Source of the DNA: Kumtagia sp044326205
Lineage (GTDB): Bacteria; Pseudomonadota; Alphaproteobacteria; Rhizobiales; Rhizobiaceae
Assembly: GCF_044326205.1 (NCBI RefSeq)
Contig: NZ_JBIRCY010000020.1
Span: 1-64,000 of the forward strand
Direction: 5' to 3'
Length of the DNA stretch: 64,000 bases
The first letter of the stretch is position 1; each line of letters starts with the position of its first letter. A model generated the notes under the pieces. That model saw nothing but the letters and a program-made list of their open reading frames with translations, did no database searches and had not been told where the DNA came from. Shown here piece after piece: positions 37,124 to 45,740 of this stretch. Both the position numbers and the translations under genes were made by a program.

Positions 37124-37152
37124 ATGTCGAAACCGCTGGAAAGGTCGATCAT

Positions 37153-37587
37153 ATGAAAAGACTTGCGCGTGTCGGTGCTGTGGCATCGATCCTGGCCATG
37201 AGCGCCGCCGTGAACCCGCTATGGGCGGCCACGATGGTCAAAGTCACCGAATCGGGCGAGGGCGGCGGCGCCATGAGCCTGAAACTGGAGCCGGCGACCG
37301 TCAAAGCCGGACCGGTGACCTTCGAAGTAAAGAACGATGCGGTCGCGGAAGAGCACGAGATGCTGGTCGTGCGGCTCAAGTCGCCGGATCAGAAGGTGCT
37401 GGTCAACGCCGCGAAGCACCGCGTCGACGAAGCCAAGCTGAAGAGCCTCGGCGAGGTTTCCGACCTGAAACCCGGCGAATCCGGCGAGTTGAAGGTGACC
37501 CTGAAACCCGGCACCTATCTCGTCTTCTGCAACCTCAAGAGCCATTACGAGGCCGGCATGGCCTCGACCCTTACCGTCACCAAGTGA
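37153..37587 (+). CDS. Secreted cupredoxin-like copper protein
   Basis: A 144-residue protein with a signal peptide (MKRLARVGAVASILAMSAAVNPLWA). The mature part is a beta-sandwich of the cupredoxin type: an N-terminal histidine in EEHEMLVV and the C-terminal ligand loop FCNLKSHYEAGM, giving the Cys-His-Met set of a type 1 copper site. It probably moves electrons or stores copper in the periplasm. No partner oxidase is next to it. An upstream frame from 37081 lacks the signal peptide as N-terminus, so ATG 37153 is chosen. Confidence 0.86.
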   Translation: MKRLARVGAVASILAMSAAVNPLWAATMVKVTESGEGGGAMSLKLEPATVKAGPVTFEVKNDAVAEEHEMLVVRLKSPDQKVLVNAAKHRVDEAKLKSLGEVSDLKPGESGELKVTLKPGTYLVFCNLKSHYEAGMASTLTVTK

Positions 37588-37640
37588 AGGCGCTTTGGCG
37601 GGCGGCTTCGCTTGACGCCCGGACGCTGGTTGGATAGCGG

Positions 37641-37664
37641 AAGTCCGTGCTCGCGCACGGACTT
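37641..37664 (+). terminator. Hairpin upstream of glyQ
   Basis: Perfect 9-bp arms AAGTCCGTG and CACGGACTT around a 6-base loop, 16 bp before the glyQ ATG. It may end the cupredoxin transcript or affect glyQ translation by sitting close to its ribosome site (GGAGCACCC). Confidence 0.5.
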
Positions 37665-37680
37665 CTTACTTGGAGCACCC

Positions 37681-38631
37681 ATGTCCGCCACTCCGCCCGC
37701 CCACCTCGACCCCCGCCGCTCCTTCCAGGGCCTGATCCTGACGCTGCACAACTACTGGGCGGCCTATGGCTGCGTCGTGCTGCAGCCCTACGACATGGAG
37801 GTCGGCGCCGGCACGTTCCACCCGGCCACGACGCTTCGGGCGCTCGGCCCCAACCGCTGGAACGCCGCCTATGTGCAGCCCTCGCGCCGGCCGAAGGACG
37901 GTCGCTACGGCGAGAACCCGAACCGGCTCCAGCACTATTACCAGTACCAGGTGATCCTGAAGCCCAATCCGCCGAACTTGCAGGAACTCTATCTCGGTTC
38001 GCTGGAGGCGATCGGCGTCGACCCACTGCTGCACGACATCCGCTTCGTCGAGGACGACTGGGAGAGCCCAACGCTCGGTGCCTGGGGGCTCGGCTGGGAG
38101 TGCTGGTGCGACGGCATGGAAGTCTCGCAATTCACCTATTTCCAGCAGGTCTGCGGCATCGAATGTGCTCCGGTCTCGGGCGAACTCACCTACGGGCTGG
38201 AGCGGCTGGCTATGTATGTGCAGGGCGTGGACAACGTCTACGACCTGAACTTCAACGGACGCGAGGGCGACGGGAAGGTCACCTATGGCGAGGTTTTCCT
38301 GCAAGCCGAGCAGGAATATTCGCGCCACAATTTCGAGCATGCCAACACGGCGATGCTGTTCGAGCAGTTCAAATTCGCCGAGGCCGAGTGCCAGGCGCTG
38401 CTCGCCGCCGGCGCCCCGCGCACCGGCGACAACAGCGCGCTGCAGAAGATGGTTCTGCCGGCCTACGACCAGGCGATCAAGGCCAGCCACGTCTTCAACC
38501 TGCTCGACGCCCGCGGCGTCATCTCCGTCACCGAGCGCCAGAGCTATATCCTGCGCGTGCGCAACCTGGCGAAAGCCTGCGGCGAGGCGTTTTTGCTGAC
38601 CGAGGCGGGCGGTTTCGCCGCCGCTGCCTGA
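37681..38631 (+). CDS. glyQ: Glycyl-tRNA synthetase alpha subunit
   Basis: A 316-residue class II catalytic subunit: SFQGLILTLHNYWAAYGCVVLQPYDMEVGAGTFHPATTLRALGP, NAAYVQPSRRPKDGRYGENPNRLQHYYQYQVILKP, and LGWECWCDGMEVSQFTYFQQVCG with SGELTYGLERLAMYVQ. It forms an alpha2-beta2 enzyme with GlyS, charging tRNA-Gly in the cytoplasm. ATG 37681 matches the family start. glyS begins 40 bp downstream. Confidence 0.97.
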   Translation: MSATPPAHLDPRRSFQGLILTLHNYWAAYGCVVLQPYDMEVGAGTFHPATTLRALGPNRWNAAYVQPSRRPKDGRYGENPNRLQHYYQYQVILKPNPPNLQELYLGSLEAIGVDPLLHDIRFVEDDWESPTLGAWGLGWECWCDGMEVSQFTYFQQVCGIECAPVSGELTYGLERLAMYVQGVDNVYDLNFNGREGDGKVTYGEVFLQAEQEYSRHNFEHANTAMLFEQFKFAEAECQALLAAGAPRTGDNSALQKMVLPAYDQAIKASHVFNLLDARGVISVTERQSYILRVRNLAKACGEAFLLTEAGGFAAAA

Positions 38632-38671
38632 CCCTTCCGCGCCGCCTGCACCCGTACCGTTCGAGACTCCC

Positions 38672-41224
38672 ATGCCCGACCTTCTGCTTGAACTCCGTTC
38701 CGAAGAAATCCCCGCCCGCATGCAGCGCAAGGCGGCGGGCGATCTGCGCAAGATGGTCACCGACGGTCTGGTCGAGGCGGGTCTGACCTATGAGGGTTGC
38801 CAGGAATACTGGACGCCGCGCCGGCTGACGCTGGATGTGCGCGGCCTGACGGCTCGTTCCAAGGACGTGCGCGAGGAGCGCAAGGGGCCGAGCACCAAGG
38901 CGCCTGAGCAGGCGGTGCAGGGTTTTCTGCGCTCGGCTGGCTTGAGCGACATTTCGCAGGCCGAGATCCAGACCGACCCGAAGAAGGGCGATTTTTACGT
39001 CGCGCGCATCGTCAAGCCGGGCAGGGCGGCGGAGGAGATCATCGCCGCGCTTGTGCCGGAAGTGATCAGGACGTTTCCGTGGCCGAAATCGATGCGCTGG
39101 GGGCCTGCCTCCGGCCCCAAGGGCAAGCGCTACGGCAAGATCGAAGGCCGCGGCGGCGAGGCGCTGCGTTGGGTGCGGCCGCTGCAATCCATCCTCTGCA
39201 CCTTCGGGCCGGAGACCGAGGAGCCGGTCGTGGTCGATTTCGAGATCGACGGCATCCGCTCCGGCAACACCACCTACGGCCACCGTTTCCATTCGCCGGG
39301 CGCCATCACCGTGCGCCGCTTCGACGATTACGCCGCCAAGCTGGAAGCGGCCAGGGTGATCATCGACGCCGGGCGCCGCAAGGAGATCATCCTCGCCGAC
39401 GCGAAAAACCTCGCCTTCGCCAACGGGCTCGATCTGGTCGAGGACGAGGGCTTGCTGGAGGAGGTTTCCGGGCTGGTCGAGTGGCCGGTTGTGCTGATGG
39501 GTGAGTTCGAGGAGGCGTTTCTCGACATTCCGGCCGAGGTCATCCGGCTGACGATCCGGGCCAACCAGAAGTGTTTTGTCACCCGGCCTCCAGCAGACGT
39601 GGAAAAACTCTCCAACCATTTCATCCTCACCGCCAACATCGAAGCGAAGGACGGCGGGCGCGAGATAGCCCACGGCAACGGCAAGGTTGTCCGCGCACGG
39701 CTTTCGGATGCGCTGTATTTCTGGAAGACCGACCAGGCCGACCTGCCCGACCTCGACCGGCTGGAAGCCTCCGCCGAAAAATTCGGGTTGAAGCGCGATG
39801 CAAGCGGCAAACTCCTGCCGCTCGACCAGCGCATGGCGAGGCTTGACCATCTCGGGGTGACATTCCACGCGAAACTCGGCACGCAGGGCGAGCGCGTCGA
39901 GCGCATCGCAAGACTGGCGGAGGAACTTGCGCCGATTGTTATGCAATCGTGGAAATCGATCGATCAGGCGGGGCGAGAACGAAATGTTGATCTGCTAGCC
40001 TCCGAACATGTTGGTCTCGATTTGGTCGAGCAATATGTCCGCCGCGCCGCGATGCTCGCCAAGGCCGACCTCCAGACCGAAGTCGTCGGCGAGTTCCCGG
40101 AACTGCAGGGTGCGATGGGTCGCAAATACGCGCTGCTGCAAGGCGAGCACCCGTCCGTTGCTGCCGCGATCGAAGAGCACTACAAGCCACAGGGCCCTTC
40201 CGACAGCGTGCCCACCGACCCGGTGTCGATCGCCGTCGCGCTTGCCGACAAGCTCGACACGTTGGTTGGCTTCTGGGCGATTGACGAGAAGCCAACGGGG
40301 AGCAAGGACCCGTATGCACTGCGTAGAGCGGCGTTGGGGGTGGTCAGGATTGTGGTCGAGAATGGGGTGGGGCTGTCGTTGAAAGACGTCATAGCCGAGG
40401 CGGCAGAGCGGCTTGTTTGGGATGTTAGAGATCCCAGGTTGGAAGATGAACTGGCAAATGCCGACGCCCTGGAAGCTCGGCTCGGGGGAGACTCGATTCG
40501 CGATCGGTTGCTCGAACGCATCAACGTCGAACGGGGCAATGTTTTCGGGAATACCGGCAGGCCATTTAATATTGTCATTGCCGACCTCCTCTCCTTCTTC
40601 CACGACCGCCTGAAAGTCTATCTCCGCGACAAGGGTGCGCGGCACGACCTGATCGACGCGGTGCTGGCGAGCGGCAGCACCTCCCCCTTGTGGGGAGGTC
40701 GGACCGGAGGTCCGGGTGGGGGTGATCAAGCGCCTTCCTCTCAGACCCCCACCCCGGCGCTACGCGCCGACCCTCCCCACAAGGGGGAGGGTGGGAGCCA
40801 GAGCGACGACCTGCTCACTATTGTCCGCCGCGTCGAGGCTCTCGGCACCTTCCTCGACACCGAGGACGGAAAAAATCTGCTGGCCGGCACGAAGCGCGCC
40901 GCCAACATCCTGGCTGCCGAAGAGAAGAAGGGCACGGCGATCGCCGCAACCGTGGAGCCTGCCCTGTTCCGCGAAGACGCCGAGAAAACGCTGTTTTCCG
41001 CGATGAATCAGGCTGAGAAGGAAGCCGGCGAAGCGATTCAGAACGAAGACTTTTCCGCCGCCATGCGCGCGCTTAGCGCGTTGCGTGAACCTGTTGATTC
41101 ATTCTTCGAACGCGTTCTCGTAAACGACGAGGATGTGGCCGTACGCGCCAATCGGCTGGCGCTTCTCGCCCGCATCCGCGCCGCGACGGGGCAGGTGGCG
41201 GATTTCTCGAAGATTGCGGGTTAG
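38672..41224 (+). CDS. glyS: Glycyl-tRNA synthetase beta subunit
   Basis: An 850-residue beta subunit: LLLELRSEEIPARMQRKAAGDL start, EERKGPSTKAPEQAVQGFLRSAG, PKSMRWG and GHRFHSPG in the body, and the DALR-like anticodon-binding C-terminus (EPVDSFFERVLVNDEDVAVRANRLALLARIR). It is longer than common GlyS proteins partly because residues about 670-707 (GSTSPLWGGRTGGPGGG...PPHKGEGGSQ) come from an in-frame REP-like element lying between the core and the anticodon domain. The TAG stop is followed at once by GGGAGTAGGGG repeats. Confidence 0.96.
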   Translation: MPDLLLELRSEEIPARMQRKAAGDLRKMVTDGLVEAGLTYEGCQEYWTPRRLTLDVRGLTARSKDVREERKGPSTKAPEQAVQGFLRSAGLSDISQAEIQTDPKKGDFYVARIVKPGRAAEEIIAALVPEVIRTFPWPKSMRWGPASGPKGKRYGKIEGRGGEALRWVRPLQSILCTFGPETEEPVVVDFEIDGIRSGNTTYGHRFHSPGAITVRRFDDYAAKLEAARVIIDAGRRKEIILADAKNLAFANGLDLVEDEGLLEEVSGLVEWPVVLMGEFEEAFLDIPAEVIRLTIRANQKCFVTRPPADVEKLSNHFILTANIEAKDGGREIAHGNGKVVRARLSDALYFWKTDQADLPDLDRLEASAEKFGLKRDASGKLLPLDQRMARLDHLGVTFHAKLGTQGERVERIARLAEELAPIVMQSWKSIDQAGRERNVDLLASEHVGLDLVEQYVRRAAMLAKADLQTEVVGEFPELQGAMGRKYALLQGEHPSVAAAIEEHYKPQGPSDSVPTDPVSIAVALADKLDTLVGFWAIDEKPTGSKDPYALRRAALGVVRIVVENGVGLSLKDVIAEAAERLVWDVRDPRLEDELANADALEARLGGDSIRDRLLERINVERGNVFGNTGRPFNIVIADLLSFFHDRLKVYLRDKGARHDLIDAVLASGSTSPLWGGRTGGPGGGDQAPSSQTPTPALRADPPHKGEGGSQSDDLLTIVRRVEALGTFLDTEDGKNLLAGTKRAANILAAEEKKGTAIAATVEPALFREDAEKTLFSAMNQAEKEAGEAIQNEDFSAAMRALSALREPVDSFFERVLVNDEDVAVRANRLALLARIRAATGQVADFSKIAG
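40679..40793. repeat. REP-like palindromic element inserted in frame in glyS
   Basis: The two ends contain CTCCCCCTTGTGGGGAGG and CTCCCCACAAGGGGGAGG in inverted order, with smaller palindromes GGACCGGAGGTCC and GGCGCTACGCGCC between them. The reading frame stays open through the element, adding about 38 residues. Same family as the element at 5141-5277. Confidence 0.85.
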
Positions 41225-41387
41225 GGGAGTAGGGGAATAAGGCAGTAGGGCAGTAGGAAAGCTGACGATCTGCTTGCCGCGCGACACCTGCGGAATACCT
41301 TTCCCTACTGCCCTACTGCCCTACTGCCCTACTGCCCTACTGCCCTACTGCCCTACTGCCCTACTGCCCTACTGCCCTACTGCCCTA
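41222..41387. repeat. CCCTACTG octamer minisatellite with inverted arm
   Basis: Left arm: from the glyS TAG stop, GGGAGTAGGGG variants then CAGTAGGG and CAGTAGG (41243-41257). Core of about 45 bp ending CTTTCCC. Right arm: ten perfect copies of CCCTACTG (41303-41382) plus a partial copy that supplies the TAG stop of the leftward gene at 41385. Both convergent genes thus end in TAG inside the repeat. Same plan as 26097-26206. Confidence 0.9.
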
Positions 41388-41951
41388 TCCCGGCACCGCG
41401 AACTGCCGGGCCGACATCGCCGGAGCCGGTGCTGGCGGGGCGGGCTGCTGCGGCGCTTCCCGTTCCCTGCGGTTCTCGCGTTTTCTCTGGCGGGCGGAGC
41501 CGGGCTTGCCGTCGTTCGATGTGGCTTGCGGCAGCATGATAGGTTCGGCGCGCTCAGTGAAGGCGTCGCCGACGATACCGCCGCGGATCACCAGCGGTTT
41601 TGGCTGCGGCGCAGGATGCGGCCGGTCGATCGCCGCCACCTTCTCGAAGGTCACCGGCGGCACGATGGCCTCGAAGGCCACTACCGAGGGGCTGACGACG
41701 AAGTATTTGGCTTGCGCGGCCTGCGCGTCCGGAAGCGGATAGGCGAGCGGCACCAGCACGTCGCCCCTGGGGTCGGGCTGTGCAGGCACGACGTCCGGCT
41801 GTGTCGCCACGGAGGCCAACTTCGGCAGGCCGATCTCGATGACCGATGGAGACTTGCCGGCGGGCGGCGGCGCGACATAGGCGAAGGACGAGGCGTGCGC
41901 CCCGCCGGTCATCGCCGTCAGAAATGCAAGAATTGCAATTTTCAGCCGCAA
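41385..41951 (-). CDS. Secreted proline/alanine-rich hypothetical protein
   Basis: A 188-residue protein with a signal peptide (MRLKIAILAFLTAMTGGAHA). The mature part has conserved-looking blocks (KSPSVIEIGLPKLASV, AKYFVVSPSVVAFEAIVPPVTFEKVAA) and a basic then proline-rich tail (ARQRKRENRREREAPQQPAPPAPAPA). No domain recognised. The stop codon is the last unit of the octamer minisatellite, so repeat length changes would not alter the protein. Possibly an envelope protein. Confidence 0.75.
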   Translation of the reverse strand: MRLKIAILAFLTAMTGGAHASSFAYVAPPPAGKSPSVIEIGLPKLASVATQPDVVPAQPDPRGDVLVPLAYPLPDAQAAQAKYFVVSPSVVAFEAIVPPVTFEKVAAIDRPHPAPQPKPLVIRGGIVGDAFTERAEPIMLPQATSNDGKPGSARQRKRENRREREAPQQPAPPAPAPAMSARQFAVPG

Positions 41952-42100
41952 GGCCGGTCCCCGGAAAACCTTCGATTGACTTTGCGCCGGTCGAAGTCGA
42001 TGCCTGAATGCTCGGATAATGACATCGACCGGTTGAACAAAAGCTCACGAAGCGGGCAAAGCCATGAACGCAAAGGCCAATTTGGCGAAAGGGTTAACAT

Positions 42101-43078
42101 TTGGTGGCTGAGGTCAAACAGGCAGCGCAAGCGCTGGACGCCGCGCTGGCGCTGCTTGCTGCGGGCGAGGTGGTGGCGATCCCCACCGAGACCGTCTACG
42201 GGCTTGCCGGCGACGCCACCAGCGGTCAGGCGGTGGCGCGCATCTTCGAGGCAAAAGGCCGGCCGCGCTTCAACCCGCTGATCGCCCACGTTGCGTCAAT
42301 GGCGATGGCCGAGAAGATCGCCGTCTTCGATCCGCTGTCGGCGCGGCTGGCGGAAAACTTCTGGCCGGGGCCGCTGACGCTGGTTCTGCCGCTGCGCGAA
42401 GCGTTTGGCATCCATCCCCTGGTCACGGCCGGGCTGGACACCATCGCGCTGCGCATGCCGCGCGGTTTTGCGTCCGGGCTAATCGACAGGCTCGGCCGGC
42501 CGCTCGCCGCCCCCAGCGCCAACCGCTCCGGCCGCATCAGCGCCACCACGGCGGCGGCGGTGGCCGAGGATCTGGGCGACCGCATCCGCCTCGTGGTCGA
42601 TGGCGGCCCAACGCCGGTCGGTGTTGAATCGACCATCCTCAAGGTCGAAAAAGGAAAGCTGCGCCTGCTGCGGCCGGGCGGCGTGACGGCGGACGAGATC
42701 GAAAAGGCCGTCGGCATGGGGGTGGAGCGTTATGGCGACGCAGCGATCGAGGCGCCGGGCATGATGGCGTCGCATTATGCGCCGGGCGCTTCGGTCCGGC
42801 TCGATGTGGCGGAGGTTCATCCGGGAGAGGCGTTGCTCGCCTTCGGCCCACGGCGCGCGGCAGGATCGAATGATGCGGCGGCTGTCAAAAACCTCTCCGA
42901 ACGAGGCGATCTACGCGAGGCGGCGGCCAACCTTTTCTCCTATCTGAAGGAACTCGACCGCTCGGGCGCCGCCACCATCGCCGTCGAGCCCATCCCTTTC
43001 GACGGGCTCGGCGAGGCGATCAACGACCGGCTGAGGCGTGCCGCGGCACCGCGACGCCACGACATGAACAGGGACTGA
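42101..43078 (+). CDS. L-threonylcarbamoyladenylate synthase
   Basis: A 325-residue Sua5/TsaC protein. The YrdC domain starts AIPTETVYGLAGDATSGQAVARIFEAKGRPRFNPLIAHV and includes LAAPSANRSGRISATTAAAVAEDLGDRI. The C-terminal Sua5 domain follows the SHYAPGASVRL linker. It makes the threonylcarbamoyl-AMP used for t6A37 in tRNAs. TTG 42101 or GTG 42104 both lie after an AAAGGG site, with the TTG better spaced. The following dehydrogenase gene starts 4 bp after its stop, so they are co-transcribed. Confidence 0.94.
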   Translation: MVAEVKQAAQALDAALALLAAGEVVAIPTETVYGLAGDATSGQAVARIFEAKGRPRFNPLIAHVASMAMAEKIAVFDPLSARLAENFWPGPLTLVLPLREAFGIHPLVTAGLDTIALRMPRGFASGLIDRLGRPLAAPSANRSGRISATTAAAVAEDLGDRIRLVVDGGPTPVGVESTILKVEKGKLRLLRPGGVTADEIEKAVGMGVERYGDAAIEAPGMMASHYAPGASVRLDVAEVHPGEALLAFGPRRAAGSNDAAAVKNLSERGDLREAAANLFSYLKELDRSGAATIAVEPIPFDGLGEAINDRLRRAAAPRRHDMNRD

Positions 43079-43082
43079 CACT

Positions 43083-44513
43083 ATGCCTGCTGCAGACGAT
43101 GCTGCCTTCGTCGCCGTGCTCGACCGGTTCGTGGAAATCGTCGGCGAGCATCACGTGCTGCGCGCCGAGGCGGATATCGAGCCCTATGTCACCGAGCGAC
43201 GTGGGCTTTATCCCGGCCTCTCGCCGCTGGTGCTCAGGCCCGGCAGCGTCGAGGAGGTCAGCCGCATCTTGAAACTCGCGACCGAAACAGGGACCGCGAT
43301 CGTCCCGCAGGGCGGCAATACCGGCCTCGTCGGCGGCGGCGTGCCGGACCGCAGCGGCCGGCAGCTCATGCTGTCGCTGTCGCGGCTCAATCGCATCCGC
43401 GAGATCGACGTGCTGTCCAACACCATCACCGCCGAGGCCGGTGTCATCCTGCAGTCGCTGCACGACGCGGCGGAGAAGGCCGAGCGGATGTTCCCGCTGT
43501 CGCTCGCCTCGCAGGGCTCCTGCGAGATCGGCGGCAACCTCTCCACCAACGCCGGCGGCACCGCGGTGCTGGCCTATGGCAATGCCCGCGAGCTTTGCCT
43601 GGGCGTCGAGGTCGTGCTGCCCACCGGCGAGGTTTTCGACGATTTGCGCAAGCTGAAGAAGGATAACACCGGCTACGACTTGAAAAACCTGTTCGTCGGA
43701 GCCGAAGGCACGCTGGGCGTCATCACCGCCGCCGTGCTGAAGCTGTTTCCAAAACCCCGCGGCCGCGAGGTGGCGATTGCCGGGCTGACCTCGCCGCAGG
43801 CCGCGCTCGACCTGTTCGGCCGGGCGCTGGACCGCGCCGGCGCCGGGCTCACCGCCTTCGAACTGATCGGCAAGCGGCCGATCGAGTTCGTGCTCAAACA
43901 CCTGCCGGGCTCGCAAGCGCCGCTTACCGACGACTGGCCGTGGCTGGTGCTGATGGAGATCTCGTCGGGCCGCTCGGCCGAGGATGCCCGCGCCACCATT
44001 GAGGAAGTGCTGGGCGAGGGGCTGGAGGCCGGACTGGTCGGCGACGCGGTGATCGCCGAAAGCCTTGCCCAGCAGAATGCGTTCTGGAAGCTGCGGGAGG
44101 ACATTTCGGATTCGCAGAAATCCGAGGGCGGCTCGATCAAGCACGACATCTCTATTCCCGTTGCGTCCGTGCCGGTCTTTATCGAGCGCGCAGCGGTGGC
44201 AGTGGAGCAGGTGAGCGCGGGAGCCCGCGTCGTCTGCTTCGGCCACATGGGCGACGGCAATTTGCACTACAACGTCTCGCAGCCAGTCGGCGCCGACACG
44301 GCGGCGTACCTCACGCTCTACCGGCCGATGAACAAGGCGGTGCACGACATCGTCCGCGACCTCGGCGGTTCGATCTCGGCCGAGCACGGCATCGGCCAGT
44401 TGAAGCGCGACGAACTTGCCGCGACGGCCCCGCCGGTCGGCCTCGACCTGATGAGGCGGATCAAGACGGCCTTTGATCCTGCGGGAATCATGAATCCCGG
44501 CAAGGTGATTTGA
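43083..44513 (+). CDS. FAD-binding 2-hydroxyacid dehydrogenase, D-2-hydroxyglutarate type
   Basis: A 476-residue flavoprotein of the FAD_binding_4/FAD-oxidase_C families. The FAD loop is PQGGNTGLVGGGVPD, with SLASQGSCEIGGNLSTNAGGTAVLAYGNARELCLGVEVVLP. The C-terminal metal and catalytic block is FGHMGDGNLHYN, and SAEHGIGQLKR ends the active site. Family members oxidise D-lactate, glycolate or D-2-hydroxyglutarate. The last is favoured by overall length and motifs, but not proven. It is coupled to the preceding tRNA-modification gene by a 4-bp gap. Confidence 0.9.
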   Translation: MPAADDAAFVAVLDRFVEIVGEHHVLRAEADIEPYVTERRGLYPGLSPLVLRPGSVEEVSRILKLATETGTAIVPQGGNTGLVGGGVPDRSGRQLMLSLSRLNRIREIDVLSNTITAEAGVILQSLHDAAEKAERMFPLSLASQGSCEIGGNLSTNAGGTAVLAYGNARELCLGVEVVLPTGEVFDDLRKLKKDNTGYDLKNLFVGAEGTLGVITAAVLKLFPKPRGREVAIAGLTSPQAALDLFGRALDRAGAGLTAFELIGKRPIEFVLKHLPGSQAPLTDDWPWLVLMEISSGRSAEDARATIEEVLGEGLEAGLVGDAVIAESLAQQNAFWKLREDISDSQKSEGGSIKHDISIPVASVPVFIERAAVAVEQVSAGARVVCFGHMGDGNLHYNVSQPVGADTAAYLTLYRPMNKAVHDIVRDLGGSISAEHGIGQLKRDELAATAPPVGLDLMRRIKTAFDPAGIMNPGKVI

Positions 44514-44554
44514 GCGGGCGGCGAACGAACGATCGAGATTCTGCTGCGGCAGCT

Positions 44555-44662
44555 TCACCTCACCGGCGGCACGGGAATAGGCCCGGTTGGCGGAACGGGC
44601 GCCGGCATCGGATCGGGAGCCGGGTCGGGATCGGGAAACGGCCGGGGCGGCATGGAGCGCAT
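44555..44662 (-). CDS. Small proline-rich peptide
   Basis: A 35-residue reading frame (ATG 44662, TGA 44557-44555) with the composition MRSMPPRPFPDPDPAPD... ending in the core GPIPVPP then VR. Nearly half its residues are proline, with alternating acidic residues. It lies leftward, downstream of the RTX gene terminators. A related end with the identical core but different codons is found at 48151-48198. The presence of synonymous changes suggests translation, but no ribosome site is obvious. Confidence 0.45.
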   Translation of the reverse strand: MRSMPPRPFPDPDPAPDPMPAPVPPTGPIPVPPVR

Positions 44663-44726
44663 GGCGAAAACTCCTTTGCGCCACAACGCCGGGCCATGCG
44701 ACCGGTTCCTGTATGCACACAACGAA

Positions 44727-44754
44727 ACGGCCATGCACGGGATTGCATGGCCGT
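44727..44754 (-). terminator. Second terminator hairpin downstream of the RTX gene
   Basis: Perfect 11-bp arms ACGGCCATGCA and TGCATGGCCGT around a 6-base loop. On the minus strand it is followed by TTTCGTT. It is a back-up to the hairpin at 44766-44804. Confidence 0.75.
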
Positions 44755-44765
44755 CCGCTTCGTCG

Positions 44766-44804
44766 GAAAGGCGGCGCGGTACGGGAAACCGCGCCGCCCT
44801 TTCG
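44766..44804 (-). terminator. First terminator hairpin downstream of the RTX gene
   Basis: GGCGGCGCGGT pairs perfectly with ACCGCGCCGCC around a 7-base loop, extended by GAAAG/CTTTC with one bulge. It begins 12 bp after the RTX stop. On the minus strand the stem ends in CCTTTCC. Confidence 0.8.
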
Positions 44805-44816
44805 AGCGATATCCGC

Positions 44817-45740
44817 TCAGATGATGAAGAAATCCTGGTAGGTCAGGATCGGCACGTCGCCGGAGAAATTGTCGGCGATCGCAAACAACTGGGCGGACTG
44901 GCCGCCGGAACCGTCGGCGTCGTAGTAGATGGCGCCGGTGTTCTGGTTGTAGAGGATATGGTCGTCGGCATCGACGGTCTGGCCGCTGCCGATCACCTTG
45001 AACTCGCTCTGCTTCAGCGCGCCGAGCGTCTGGCCCGTCCACTGGAAGACGGAATCGTCGAGGCGGATCGAGTCGTCCTGCGGCCGGAAGTCGCCGAGAT
45101 GGTCGACATTGGTGGCTGCCACGGGCGTGTCGAACACGTAGGCGTCCTTGCCGTCGTCGCCGTAGAGCGTGTCGCGGCCGAGTCCACCCTTGACGAGGTC
45201 ATTGCCGTCGCCGGCATGGATGATGTCATTGCCCTTGCCGCCGTTCAGCCAGTCGTTGAAGTCCGAGCCGATCATCTCGTTCTTGCCGTCGTTGCCGGTG
45301 ATCACGACACGCGAAGTCACGTTGTTCGCTTCGATGTTCAACTGCTGCGGATCGGTGAAGCTCTTCGAGAAGTCCAGCGTTCCGCCAGCGCCCTGCAGAA
45401 AGAAATAGAAGCTGTCGCCCTGGTTGTTCACGCCGAAATGGGTGACGTCCTTGAGTTGTGCGATGCTGGCCGTAAGGTTGGTCGAGTCGACGATCATTTC
45501 GTCGACGCCGACAAGGGTCAGCCCATCGTCGAGCACGTTGTAGCCGGCTCCCTGCAGGTGGACCCGGTCATAGCCCGAGCCGCCGTCGATCAGGCCGGTC
45601 TGGCCGGTCTCGATCATGAACAGGTCGCTGCCACCATTGCCGCGCAGGCTGTCATTGCCGCCAGCGGTGCCGAAGAAGATATCGGTGCCGTTGCCGGCAC
45701 TGATGGTGTTTTGATTTGCATCGAGAGTGTACGTTGTCAT
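44817..45740 (-). CDS. RTX-type calcium-binding protein, probable type I secretion substrate
   Basis: A 307-residue acidic protein with glycine/aspartate-rich calcium repeats: SAGNGTDIFFGTAGGNDSLRGNGGSDLF near the start and NGGKGNDIIHAGDGNDLVKGGLGRDTLYGDDGKDAYVFDTP near residues 165-205 (GGxGxDxxx units). There is no signal peptide, and the end, ILTYQDFFII, matches the acidic-then-hydrophobic C-terminal signal for type I secretion. A matching ABC exporter is not in the window. Function unknown; adhesin or hydrolase accessory. Two strong terminators follow. ATG 45740 is chosen because a longer start adds a cysteine-containing stretch unlike the family. Confidence 0.85.
   Translation of the reverse strand: MTTYTLDANQNTISAGNGTDIFFGTAGGNDSLRGNGGSDLFMIETGQTGLIDGGSGYDRVHLQGAGYNVLDDGLTLVGVDEMIVDSTNLTASIAQLKDVTHFGVNNQGDSFYFFLQGAGGTLDFSKSFTDPQQLNIEANNVTSRVVITGNDGKNEMIGSDFNDWLNGGKGNDIIHAGDGNDLVKGGLGRDTLYGDDGKDAYVFDTPVAATNVDHLGDFRPQDDSIRLDDSVFQWTGQTLGALKQSEFKVIGSGQTVDADDHILYNQNTGAIYYDADGSGGQSAQLFAIADNFSGDVPILTYQDFFII

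Noticed and set aside
37588..37680. T-box or other known riboswitch before glyQ
   Set aside because: Only a simple 9-bp hairpin is present. T-boxes are not expected in this group and no T-box sequence is visible.
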